64,000 bases of DNA. It comes from Cornus controversa. Its lineage: Eukaryota > Streptophyta > Magnoliopsida > Cornales > Cornaceae. Shown one piece after another: positions 12,186 to 24,000 of this stretch; positions within the stretch are counted from its first letter, which is position 1; each line of letters opens with the position of its first letter. The notes beneath the pieces were generated by a model, which saw only the letters and a list, made by a program, of their open reading frames with translations, made no database searches and was not told the origin of the DNA. The translations under genes were made by a program, and so were the position numbers. The DNA is taken from NCBI GenBank assembly GCA_026545225.1, contig CM048845.1:105148033-105212032 (forward strand), read 5' to 3'.

Positions 12186-12515
12186 GTAAAGTGCAAAAAA
12201 ACCCCGTTGTATAGAAAATGTTCAAGACACACCCTCTCCTATTTTGTATGTTCATGTATATTTCTATGATTTCAAAATTCGGAGCAAATTGCCACATATT
12301 GCAATTCAATGATGTCAGACTCTTTGAAAATCCAAAAGTACCTTTTTGTCATTTCACATTATTTATTTACAAAGTAATGGTACTTTAGTAATTTCATTGT
12401 TTAAATTAAAGACTTGTCATTATTTGTTCAACTTGAAAAATGTAAGGGGGTTTTGCCAATAACGACGGGGCCTTGCACATTTTCTATGTAATTGAAGTTT
12501 TTATACACTTTATCC
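12186..12515. mobile_element. MITE, 330 bp, TIR GTAAAGTGCAAAAA type
   Basis: The left end has TAAAGTGCAAAAAAACCCCG and, after a short gap, ATAGAAAATGTTCAAG. The right end, in inverse, has TAAAGTGTATAAAAACTTC and then ATAGAAAATGTGCAAG. The TIR start resembles that of the larger element at 12887, so the MITE may belong to the same family. Confidence 0.6.
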
Positions 12516-12886
12516 TAGAAAAATAATAATTTTATAGTATGCATTTGGTTCACATGGAATTTTAAAGAAACAGTTACATGAAAGCAATATTTGATGGTTT
12601 GGATAGAAGGAAAGTTACAATAAAATATTATAGTGTGTCTAAATTGACTTTGTTTCTATTAAACAATATAACATATCTAAATAAATTCATAGCCAGTATT
12701 TTTTTTTGTTTTTTATAAATAATTTAAGAATCTAATTAAATAATTTGAGAGAACATTTATTGGGAGATACAATCTATTATATCATTTTTTTTAAAAATTT
12801 GCATAAACACATTTTATTTTACAGCGATACAAATGAGATAATTGTAAGTTGATTTAACTTTTACAATAAATAAAAGTTTTCTTATA
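12516..12886. other. AT-rich intergenic DNA
   Basis: No supported feature. Confidence 0.4.
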
Positions 12887-13079
12887 GGGTAAAGTGCAAA
12901 AAAATACCCCTGCAGTTATGTTCGTACATATAACTCCCTGCAGTTAGGCAATTGTGTGCAAAAACCCCCTCCGGCTACTCACCGTTCAATTGTGACCGTT
13001 GGAGGTTTAAATAATTTTTGAAAACCCGAAAATGCCCTTTTCTTAAGACTAAAATTCCCCTCAAAGTGTATATATATAT

Positions 13080-13420
13080 TATCTCCCTTTCTCGTTCTCT
13101 CTGTTACTAAACTATCTCTCTTTCATTCTCTCTTAAGTTCTCTCTCACTTTATCATAGTCTCTCTTACTCAACTCTCTCTCGGTGTTACGCAATTCTCTC
13201 TCTCCTTCTAGGTTTGTTCTTTCTCCCTCTCTCTCTCTTACTCAACTCTCTTTCTCTGTTACACAATTCCCTCTCTCCTTCTGGGTTTGTTCTCTCTCCC
13301 CCCTCTTTCTTACTCAACTCTTTCTCTGTTACACAACTCTCTCTCTCCTTTTGGGTTTATTCTCTCTCCCTTTCTTTCTCATCAGATTTTCTATTTCACT
13401 TAGTTTATTAGCTAAATTTT
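13080..13420 (+). repeat. CT-rich low-complexity tract
   Basis: Repeated TCTCTCTCTTACTCAACTC- and TTGGGTTT.TTCTCTCTCCC-type units, imperfectly tandem at ~55-60 bp. It gives two overlapping Ser/Leu/Phe-rich frames that I do not treat as genes. It could be the pyrimidine-rich leader of the GRF gene copy downstream. Confidence 0.6.
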
Positions 13421-13481
13421 TTTAATTTTTATATATTTTTTGTTTTTCTTATTTTCTGCTCCATATCTCTAATTTTCGTTT

Positions 13482-13913
13482 ATGGAATCTTTTGCAAATT
13501 CAAGAACTCATAGCCACTTATACCGTAGGCCAGGAAGAGGTGTTTACTGTCATTGTAGAATTTGAAGCCCTTTGAAGACTTCTTGGACAGACAGAAACCT
13601 GGAAGAATATTATATGGCTATCCAAATTATATGACCAATTCTTGCTGTGGTTTTTTTGGAGTGGGAAGGTGATTAACTTTCTGAATACTACTGAAGCTTC
13701 ATCTCTGACCTTATTGCAGAGGTTAAAGAGTTGAGAAAGGTTAAAAGATCATCAAGAGATGGTAATCAAAATTATATTACAATGGAGCAGAAAGCTAAGG
13801 ATGAGATCCAAAATTGTCAACTTGCTGCAAAAGTGACCTACCTAAATGGGTCTGTGATACATTTTGTACTAGGTTTCTTCACCTATATTGTGATATTTAA
13901 ATTCCTATTGTAA
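13482..13913 (+). pseudogene. GRF-type zinc-finger protein, degenerate copy
   Basis: The ATG at 13482 opens MESFANSRTHSHLYRRPGRG followed by VYCHC, the first metal ligands of a GRF zinc finger. The finger then continues in other frames with LKTSWTDRN, PGRILYGYPNYMTNSCCGFF, matching the family pattern TSWT.NPGRRF.GCPNY...CGFF. A stop at 13563-13565 and a frameshift inside the finger disable it. The downstream frame (13731-13913) gives a Lys/Glu-rich coiled-coil-like stretch and a C-terminal hydrophobic helix (VIHFVLGFFTYIVIFKFLL), the usual architecture of plant GRF/TM proteins. It lies inside a MULE-like element and is probably a captured copy. No function is expected. Confidence 0.65.
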
Positions 13914-14211
13914 CTTGTAAACTTGTAATTTGTAACTTTCAATTCCAAAATGCATTTTGAAAATGACCAAATGTGAACCAACATACATACAAAATCTGCA
14001 TGTATTTAAGCATATACTAAACTGAAATTGAAACTAAACTCAAGTATTCCATCAAAACTCAAAATCAACATACATACAATCTGCATGCATTCAAGCAGTT
14101 GACTTTTTGCCTAAAGCAGTCAATTTTATTTTAGTCCTCAAAGAGTCAGATTCATGCTGCCATAAGGAATTGACTTTCTCAAATCACTAAGTCGATTATT
14201 TCATCAAATTT

Positions 14212-14563
14212 CATAAACTAAAATGGAAAAAAAGTCTTCTATATGAAACGAGATAGTCTTCTATCATAGTACTTTAGAAATACCATTTTCATAAAATTAC
14301 ATAAACTAAAATAGAAATATGGTATGCTATATGAATTGAGATAGTCTTCTACCTTAATACTCTATAAATGCAATTTTCATAAAATTCCATAAACTAAAAT
14401 AGAAAGATAGTATTTTATATGAATTGAGACAGTCTTCTATTTTAGTGCTCTAAAAATGTCATTTTCATAAAATTCCATAAACTAAAATAAAAAAATAGTA
14501 TTCTATATGAATTGAGACAGTCTTCTATCTTAGTGCTCTAGAAATGCCATTTTCATAAAATTC
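14212..14563 (+). repeat. Tandem array, 4 x 88 bp
   Basis: The start string CATAAACTAAAAT recurs at 14212, 14300, 14388 and 14476. Each unit contains ATATGAATTGAGA(T/C)AGTCTTCTA and ends AATGCCATTTTCATAAAATT. The array lies inside the MULE-like element. A second short repeat (ACATCTGTCACTGAACACTA type) follows at ~14690-14815. Confidence 0.8.
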
Positions 14564-15982
14564 AATAAAACCTTTGGGTCAACACATTCCATCAAAACTC
14601 AAAATATGCAATCATTCAAGCTAAACTAAACTAAAACTGAAGCATTCAAACTGAACATTAAAACCTGTAAGCATTCAAGCAAGTCAAATGCCATACGTCT
14701 GCCACTGAACACTAATCAAACGCCATACATCTGTCACTGAACACTAAACTAATTAAATGCCATACATCTGTCCAAAAACTAAGTAAACTGAACACTAAAC
14801 TAATCAAATGTCATACATAACTAAGTAATCTGAACACTAAAATGGAAAAAAAAATGCATTTTTGTCCAAAACAAACAAAATGCAGATCTACACATCATAA
14901 AGACAGCCAAAAATAAAAAAATGCATATTTGTCTAAGACAAACACAATGCACATCTGTCCAACAAAAACACAGCCGAAAAATTACAGACTTTAGTAGCTT
15001 TTCATTTGATGTCCAACTGTCAAATAACAACTAATTAACATAAAAAAATAAATTGTTTTTTTTAAAAAAAAAGTCTAAATAAAGCTGATAGAAATAGTAT
15101 ACATACTGTTAATTTGACTCTTGTGTACCAACTGTTAATGCAAAATCCATGTCAGCAACTTGAGATTGAGGAACACTTACAACTTGCTTTATTGTACAAA
15201 AAATGTTAGTTGAGATAGAGCAAGTTGATACAAGTTTAGAGATTAATGAACAATTTACCCATTCATAGTAGTGAGTGTTTGGTGTAAGAAACAAATCATC
15301 TCATGTATAATACACAATATGAAACCCTAAATAAATTAGTTGTTGTCAGAACATGAGATCGAAGTGAGATGTAAAGGGGAGTGAGATGAAAGTGACAGTG
15401 TGTGTTTGGTGTGGTGTATGAACAAATAATAATAATAGTAAGAATTAATCATCTAATATACATGTAGTAACACACAGAAACACAAAGATACAAAAGGCCC
15501 TAATCTTAGATAAGAAACTTTGTTGGGTCTTCAAATTAGAGTATTCACAAGCTCTAATCGAACATCCACGACGAAGTGAGGGATATGGAGTGCAATTGAA
15601 GTGAGACAAAGAAGCACTGAGATCAAAAGTGAAAGAGAGAGAAGATCGAACATAAGAAGTGAGAGAGAGAACCACTGAGATCGAATGAGGCAACGAGGGT
15701 TAGAGTTTGCAGATCGTGATTATTGGCTAAGTGTTTTCTGTTTGGTGTTTGGTCTGCAACGATGTCATTTAACTCATTTGTCCATTTTGGATATTTTGCA
15801 TATTTTATTTTATTATTATTATTATTTCATTAAGGGCATTTTAGTGATTTACTATTTTTGGTACCTGTAAAATGTCACATGTCCTTATTTGAACAAATTT
15901 GAAACTGTAAGGGTGTTAATTGAACACCAAAGTATTTTTTGCACTATTTGTATATATCATGGGCGTTTTTTGCACTTTACCA

Positions 15983-17250
15983 TTTTTTAAAAGAATTTAT
16001 GGCAAAGGCACGTAGTTATAGGAAATTACCTTCCTATAATATTCCCTTTTCTACTATCCAAATACCCAAATGTGAAAATAAAAAAAAAATTTTATTTGAA
16101 TTCCTTGCTATTTCGTCTAACCAAACGAAGCTATAGGTAAAAAAGGTCAATGTGCTCTGATGGTAATTGAAAGATAAAGTGTAAAACATTGGGATAAAAT
16201 ATTTTTACATATATATATATATATATATCTCCCTTGCCAATTACCAATTTGCAAAGTATTCCCTTTTGATTTTTTTTGCAAAAAAAACTCCAACTAATCA
16301 AGAGATTACTTTAAAAGGACAATTACTAAAATACCCCTAAGTCTAGAGTTTTTTTTTATGCAATTCGCCCATTATATTAATTTAGCTAAAAAAAACTAAT
16401 CTTTTTCTTGAACAAGTTAGAACTTATAATATATGTTACATGCATCACCATACTCTAATTAAAAAATAAAAACTTATAATTATCAGTGCAACTACGTCGA
16501 TGTTTTAAATTAAAAATCACATGGTTTATCTTGTCGAATCAAGTTAATACTTTACAAATATATGTTGAAAAAAATGAGACAATAGATGACTAAAATCATG
16601 GAAAAATACATAATTGGGACAATACAATAAAAAAAAAATGTCAAAAATAATATCCATATTGAAATAATATAAATGCCCATAGTAATTGGGTTAAAACAGG
16701 TAGCGGATTCACCTGACACAATTAATTAAACAGGTTGAACTTCAAAACACGAATACGACACAATTAATTAAACATGCTAAACGGGTTAACACAAATGCGA
16801 GTCGTGTCAAAATTTACCATCCTAGTTTTTTGTCAAAAAAAATTCATAAGCTTTATTTATTTATTTGCACAAATCAATAATTGTCAAGAAGAATTTTAGG
16901 CAATTCACTCATATTATTATATACACACACATTATAAAGACAATATCATCACATCTTTTATAAAGTATTACTTATCATATAATATAAAAAATACTCCGCT
17001 AAAGAACATTTTTACAAAATTAGTAATAGAAGTGTTTTAAATAATATTAAATTAAAACAAATAAAAAGTATTTTTTATATAATTCGTCATCAAATACCTA
17101 AAATGTTTTTCGTCACAACAGTAACACCAAACTTGCCTTATTATATATTTTACCTCTATTTACTAAAATGTCTGATTTTTTTTATAACTACATGACTAAA
17201 AATTAAATTTTGTTGTTACCAAATATATTTAAAAGAAAATTTATAAGTTA
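15983..17250. other. Intergenic DNA with (TA)n and repeat remnants
   Basis: A (TA)n run lies at ~16209-16230. A direct repeat GACACAATTAATTAAACA occurs twice at ~16710-16775. The stretch ending ACCATCCTAG (~16820) resembles the end of an old hAT-type MITE. No gene is seen. Confidence 0.4.
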
Positions 17251-17554
17251 TGTTTCGTTTGGTAGAAAGGAAGAAAGAGGAGTGGAGGGAAAAAACAAAT
17301 TTTCTTTCTTCGGTAGAGGGAATGCAAAATTTGGACAGGAGACACCAAGAAAGAAAGAAAGACAAGACTATATTATAAATGTTTTAAATTATAAAATTTT
17401 TTTTATTTCTCTTTATTTCTTTCATAACAAACAAAATAAAATATTATCTTCTTTTCCATCCAACTAAATAAAAAAAGAGAATAACAATCTCTTTCGATAT
17501 TTCATCCATTATCTCATTTTCATCCAATTTTATTATTTTCTATCAAACGGAGCA
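17251..17554. mobile_element. MITE, ~304 bp
   Basis: The left end TGTTTCGTTTGGTAGAAAGG is matched in inverse by the right end (TGCTCCGTTTGATAGAAAAT). The interior is non-coding and AG/CT rich. The target-site duplication is not clear. Confidence 0.55.
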
Positions 17555-18060
17555 TACATATTTATTATTTGTACATGCACTAAATGTAGAAGAGTGGGCA
17601 TGCACTAAATGTAAAAATGTAAAAGAGTGTAGCACTAAATTCATAAAATAACTTTCTTTAATTTTTCTCCCAAACATAATTTAGGTGCTAACACCATTGT
17701 TTTTTTTTTTTCTCATTAAAAATACCACCTCCTTTATTTTATTTATTTGAGAAATCATAATTAATGCATCATTTACTTTTTTTTTTTGTCTACTAAATTT
17801 AGGCAATAATTTAATCTACTTGTACGGTAATTGTTTTCATATTGTATTATGGGTATTCCATGTGTAAACGCGTCATACCACATCTTTTGCTTCCCACCTC
17901 CCCCAACCATCATCTTTCATCCAGAAAACTGCTCCTCTATCTCTCTCTCTGTGCAAACAAACAACAAACAGCTGCAAGAAATGAATAGAAGAATCAAACA
18001 CTTGTTCTTCTTCTTCTTCTGGGACAAGTAGAAAACACACAGAGACCCCAAAACACAGCA
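17555..18060 (+). promoter_or_regulatory. DnaJ upstream region and 5' leader
   Basis: AT-rich DNA lies upstream. A pyrimidine patch (CTCTATCTCTCTCTCTGTGC) at ~17935-17955 is followed by a CA-rich leader running up to the ATG at 18061; such patches are common near plant transcription starts. No clear TATA box could be assigned. Confidence 0.4.
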
Positions 18061-21000
18061 ATGGCGACCACATCTCTCACTCTCCTTCATTCTTCTCTCA
18101 GCTTCATCCCCGAGCGACCCCAACCTCACTTCCCATCAACCACCTCAGTTTCTTCTAAATTCTTCGCCGGTGGGACTAATCTTTGGACTCACAAAAGCTT
18201 CTTATCTATCTCATCAGCATCTTCTTCTTCTCTGTTCAGCAAGAAGATATCTGCAAAGCGCTTTGGAACAGTAGTTGCGGCTTCAGCAGATTATTACTCC
18301 ACTCTTGGGGTTTCTAAATCTGCCAATAGCAAGGAAATCAAGGCAGCTTACCGAAGGTTAGCTCGCCAGGTACTAAAACCCAATTAGGGTTTTTGATTTC
18401 TTGTTCCTTCGACAACAGCTTGACATTGTTACTTCTCTATGGGTTCCATTTGCTTCCCTTTAACTCAAATCTTAAATGAGTATTTGTAGAATTTCATTCT
18501 TGTTTCTGTTCGAAGTGTGAATAGAACCTTCATTTTGTGGTCATTTGAAGTCAACATCAATACCTCAAAATATAACACTCATTTATATATTGATAGACAA
18601 TAAATATTTAAATTAGTTTACGAGAATGTTCACTCTTTGATCACCATCTCTGTCTTTAACACACCAATCATTTATTTGATCATCATCTTTGTCTTTAACA
18701 TACCAATCACTTTAAGTGCAATTTTTTTTTTTTTTTGTGTCCATGTCTTCCACTTAACAAATGCTGAATTGGGTCAGTTGCAAAAGTTTTGTTTTGATGG
18801 TTGGTTTGATAGTAGCTGGTGATATTACATTGGCTAAGAAGGTTTGCTTTTGTTTCTGTAAAGGCGTAGGGTTTGGATGGATGATTGGTATCCATATTTG
18901 AGATTTGAGTCTTTATGATGTAGGGCAAGTTGATTTGACTGGAATTGTTTATATTATTTTTTTTCAAGTAAAATGCGTTGAACTTATAAAGAAGTGTTTA
19001 CACAAAATTAGGCATCAGATTGAACAGGTAGGACTAAAGACTGAAGTTATCCTTTACTGTTCAGCCCTGCCTACCATAATTAGCAAGGATACAGAGTCCT
19101 CGCACATTTCATATTTCTCTTGTTTTTAACCTGATGTAAGTTGGTTTAATTTGATCGAACTCATACTTAAGTATTTTTGTTAGTAGAATTGAATTCACTT
19201 ATTTGTTAACACTAATTGATCAGATTTCCAAATGTTTCTTAAATTCTGAATATTTCTTTACTTCAGTTTTTGAAGCTAAATGCTGGTCGGGTTTTCCTAT
19301 AGTCAGGCTTGACTCATTTTGAGTGAGGATGCTTACCATGTTTATGAAAAAAGCTACTTAAAGTTGGTTTGCTTTTATTCCTGAACACTCTGTTCTTTAA
19401 GCATTGTCATATTTGTTCAAATTTATTATGAAATTATGCTTCTATGAGTTCTGACTTGAACCTCTGTACATCACAAAGAAAGTTACTGAACTGTGCCCAT
19501 CTAAAACCAGTTACACTGTACTAAGTTTGATGGTTTAGGAACATCCCTGATGGAAACTCATAGTTAGGCCTGAAATAGTCCATCCTTTTTAAATTTTCTC
19601 CCGTGACTCCTGACATCTTACTTTTCATCATACTCTTGTAGTATCACCCTGACGTCAACAAGCAACCTGGAGCAACTGAAAAGTTTAAGGAGATCAGTGC
19701 AGCATATGAGGTATGTATTGAGGTCTAACAATTTTAGCTTTATCTTGATGCCATTAATTATCAAATTTTATTCTCATTTAATTACTTCTCATCATACTCT
19801 AGTAAGAGATATTCATTCATAAACACATTCAACAGAACAAATGAAATGCCTAAAACAAGTAGAACAGATCAATATAACAGAGTTAGGAAATAGGAACTTG
19901 ATAATTGGCTCAATAATAGTATAGAACAATAGTTGCATAAAAATCAGTGTTACGGAAACAAAAATTAAAACAGTATATATGAACAATTCAATTAAAAGTA
20001 CACACTCAAAATGAATCCCCAAAGTTATTCTAAACAGGATCCAAGAAGAGATAAATATAACAAAACCACTAAGACCAGATCCAGAAAACAAACAAATTTA
20101 CCAAACAAATCTTTCCCAGCAATATTTGTACTCATTGATCATAGCCTATGCATTAGGAGTCTCCGTATCCACTATGTAAAAATGTTTTTTGTGTAAAGAT
20201 AAAGAGAGAAAAACTTATCCAGCACTGGTAAGGTAAGAAATCGCGGGTGGAGTTTCAGTTTCATTGAGTGAAGATCCTCAATTATATGATGCAAAGATAA
20301 AATCAGCTCAATAGTCCGCTATAAAAAATCACTGGTAAAGAGCCTGTGACTGTTGAACCCCAATTATTCGATGTCAAGAATTGAAACAACTTCTGAAGTT
20401 CTCAAGACTGATCAGTTGTTTTGATTCTTTAAGAACAAAAGTGGCGGATCTACAGTTCAGGCAGGTGATTTTTGCTGTGGCTAGAGTTTGGACTTTTACT
20501 TATTAGTAATACTTTCGTTTATAATTCAATAGCATACCAAGGACTTCTTTTCATCCAAACAACATATGTAGATTGGTTGTTTTTACGAGTAAATATTGAA
20601 TTTATGTGAGAAATGAAGTGGGAGATAACTTAAAGGAGGGAAGTGACTCTCTGTGCCTGAATCTTTTACTGAACAAAACATGCATGGTTAACATATATAG
20701 TTTCAGGTTTTTCTTTCTTTTTACCTTTCATATCTGTCTCATCGGAAAAAGGAACTTTTTCTTCCCCCGGTAGGCATGGAATATAGTCCAGGGTGGGCCC
20801 ACTTTGGTCTTTCCATCCCATGAGTTCATATATTTGTATGTGTGTTTATCTACATAGAATCATCAGTACATGCATAAATTAGTATAATGTACGCATAAGG
20901 TCAAATAGTCTTTATGCACAAAGGAATAAAGTTTAAAATTCCTGTTTAATTTTTAGAGAGCTATTTCTGTTAGTGAGTGTTGTCCCAGTTAACTTGAATG

Positions 21001-24000
21001 TGAGAAGCATTTTAATAGGCTGGTATCAGACTTAATGACCTGGATTGAATTCTGTTTAGGTTCAATTTGAGTTTGAAGGTAGAGTTGGTATTTTTCAATT
21101 AGCCTTTTTGCTTAGTTATGTTGCTTGAGCTTACAAACCCTTTTTGTAGCCTAATCTAGTATTTTGTCTGGGAAATTTTAATCTTTTACTTCCTAGAGTT
21201 ATATTCATTAGTTTCAACACCCTAATCCTGCTTATATATGTTATAAGCTTAATGTTTCCTAATTGCCCAATGGTCCAATCCGTGATGTTTTGTTCATCTC
21301 AGTATTTTTGTACTAAATTGCCTTTAGGTACTTAGAATTGCATTGGTCAGTGCGTCTACAGTTTATGCTTTAATTTTATGGGTAAGATTCTCCTTGATCT
21401 AATTTCTGGAAACATATATAACAGGACATGTTTATGTTACCAGAAATGAGCATGTTTACACAATTGGTTGCTGTATAATATCCGCTTGCAATTATTCTCA
21501 ACCATAAGTCCGCCTCTATTTATCATCTTAGTTATGTTGATTTCGACATATATTTTAAACTTTATCTTACTCTCATACCGGTGCACTCACTGACATTTTG
21601 TGCACTTAAAGTACTATATCTCAAAATTTTCACCTTCATTATATTTTTCTTTTTAAATTCTGACGTACAACATTGTCAGGTGCTATCAGATGACAAAAAG
21701 AGGGCTTTGTATGATCAATATGGTGAAGCTGGAGTGAGAAGTACAGTAGGGGGACAGGCTGGTGCTTATACGGTAATACTTTGCTGAATTTTTCCTGTTA
21801 TGTATGTCATCTTTAAGTATGTATAGAGGGTAGGTTATTTATGGAACAAAATGTGTAGAAGGTTGGTTGCATATGCTAGAAGCACAGTTGAACTTCACTT
21901 GGTCCTCCAGATTGCTGAATTTTGGGTTTATCTAAGAATCATAGCCATCGATTTGGTGTTATCTTCTTTCTTTTGATGTGTAAATATAAGTACACATTGA
22001 AAGGAAATGAAAGGGGTCCAACCCACGCACACACATGTTTTTGTAAATCTAGACCTCAATAAACTACAGAAAAAAAAAATCATATTCTCTATAGAATCCA
22101 AAGAACTCTCAGAAGAGGGGTTCACCCTCTTCATCAGCTGACAAAAGAGAATTGCCAAAAGAATGCTTTTCAATCTATGAATGGGCTTCTCCACTCCCTA
22201 GAAGACCACGATCGATTCCTTCTCCCAAAATGCACATAGGGGATCGTATTCCAAGTCTTTTTCTTCGTCTTGCTAATGCTACCAGCTCTCTGACTAAGCA
22301 GTAAATTCGTTATATTGTGGAAAAACCCACAACACCCCGAACAATGTCATCAACACTTCTGTTACTGTACAATTAATAAGAGGATGGTCCACCAACTGCC
22401 CCACCTTCTACATGCAAAACCAATTCAATAGCACTCTGCCTCCCTTTCTTAATTTGTTAATCATAAAGATCTTCTCATGCATTCCTGACCAAACAAAAAG
22501 CTCCACCACGGAGGATCCTTAGAACCTCAGATACCTTTACAAGAATTTCACTTTTTGCTTGGAACAGCAAAAGTTTATAAAAAGACTCAAACTCAAATAT
22601 CCCTGTTGTCCAAGCTTGCATATCACTTCATCTTAGCCATCTCTCACTACAGAGTTTCTAGCAACTGGACCATTAGTAACCCACACATGAAGTGTCTTCA
22701 ATAACCCACCACTAACTCATCTCTATCAACTATCATCCCTTATGAGTCTGGAAATGATTTTTCAAGCACACCTTCACATCACTTATTGTGTCCAAACTTC
22801 ACCCTATTTCCCTCCTCCACATCAAAATAAATTAGAAAGATCTCCCTGCACTTCCTTTATACTCCTTCAGAGACTAAATCTAGGAGGAGAATTCACCCCC
22901 ATGGTAGTCCAATCCCCATGTATGCCCCTAATTACCACAAGCTCCTCTGAAAATTCTTTAGGGCATAGGCATATCTCCAAAGTCATTTCCTTGTAAGCAC
23001 CTAATCAAATAATATGAGATTTCTAATCCAAAAGCCCCGTTATGGATTGGGGAGCAGACCATGTCCGAATCGACAAAATGATTGTTTGATCCCTTTTCCA
23101 ATCAGCCCCCGAAAGAAATAATGCTGGAATAGTTAATGAAGGCATAAAGTACATTGGGAGGCTATACTGTGCACACTGAGATTTCTCTCCTTCCATATGC
23201 TATAAACAACAGCTGTAAGGGACAACTTCTCATTACTTTTAGCATGGTTGAAATATGGGAGGCTAAATTTCTTAGTGATCAACTTCTCATTACTTGTTAC
23301 TTAATGATCTTGTGTACTGTAATGCTTGCCGATATGTGAAGAATTGGTTACTAGCAGATGTTATCTTATCCACGTTTTTTTTTTGAGTTGTATCGCAGTA
23401 TTTCTAGTTTAACTATTGTTACTTGCAGTGGATTCCCTTCTTGTATTTTGATGTATACTCTCACGTAGAAATTCCCGGGGAAATTTTTCATCAAGTTTGA
23501 TTTATGCCTAAAACATCAATTCCTATTCACATACCAAGCTTATGGTACATGTTTAGTTTCCTTTTTCTATTTGAACATTGTTGCAGAGTGTTGAAAGATT
23601 TATATATTTAAGTTACACCCTCTCTAACAACTTAAGCTTTTAGAGTAGATGGTTGTTTAACATGGTATCAAAGCAGGCAAGGTCTTCAGTTCAAACCTCA
23701 CTGTCACTCTGATAATTAAAATTGAAATACATGTTGGACCAAAAGAAGACGCACATAGTATTTGCATGTTCATATGTTAATCACAACTTTAGCCAATACT
23801 AATTTTTTTTATATTTATTTTTCTCCACAGACTAATCCTTTTGATCTATTTGAGACATTCTTTGGTCCTAGCATGAGTGGTTTCCCTGGTATGGACCAAG
23901 CTGGATTTGGTACACGCCGTCGTAATACTGTTACTAAGGGAGAAGATCTACGGTGAGTGAAGATTTTAATTTAATCTTTTAAGAATACTTTGTGGCTCCT

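Larger units (their letters stand above)
12887..15982. mobile_element. MULE-like element (3.1 kb) carrying a GRF zinc-finger fragment
   Basis: The left end GGGTAAAGTGCAAAAAAATA is mirrored at the right end (GGTAAAGTGCAAAAAACGCC in inverse). Both are followed by CCCC/CAGTT-type subterminal sequence. The flanks TTTCTTATA and TTTTTTAAA agree at 7 of 9 positions and may be a worn 9-bp Mutator-type duplication. The interior contains a CT-rich tract (~13080-13420), a GRF-type zinc-finger pseudogene (13482-13913) and an 88-bp tandem array (14212-14563). No transposase is recognised, so this looks like a non-autonomous, gene-carrying (Pack-MULE-like) element. Confidence 0.55.

Noticed and set aside
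13183-13425. Two overlapping Ser/Leu/Phe-rich frames
   Set aside because: Low-complexity CT tract that is open in more than one frame.
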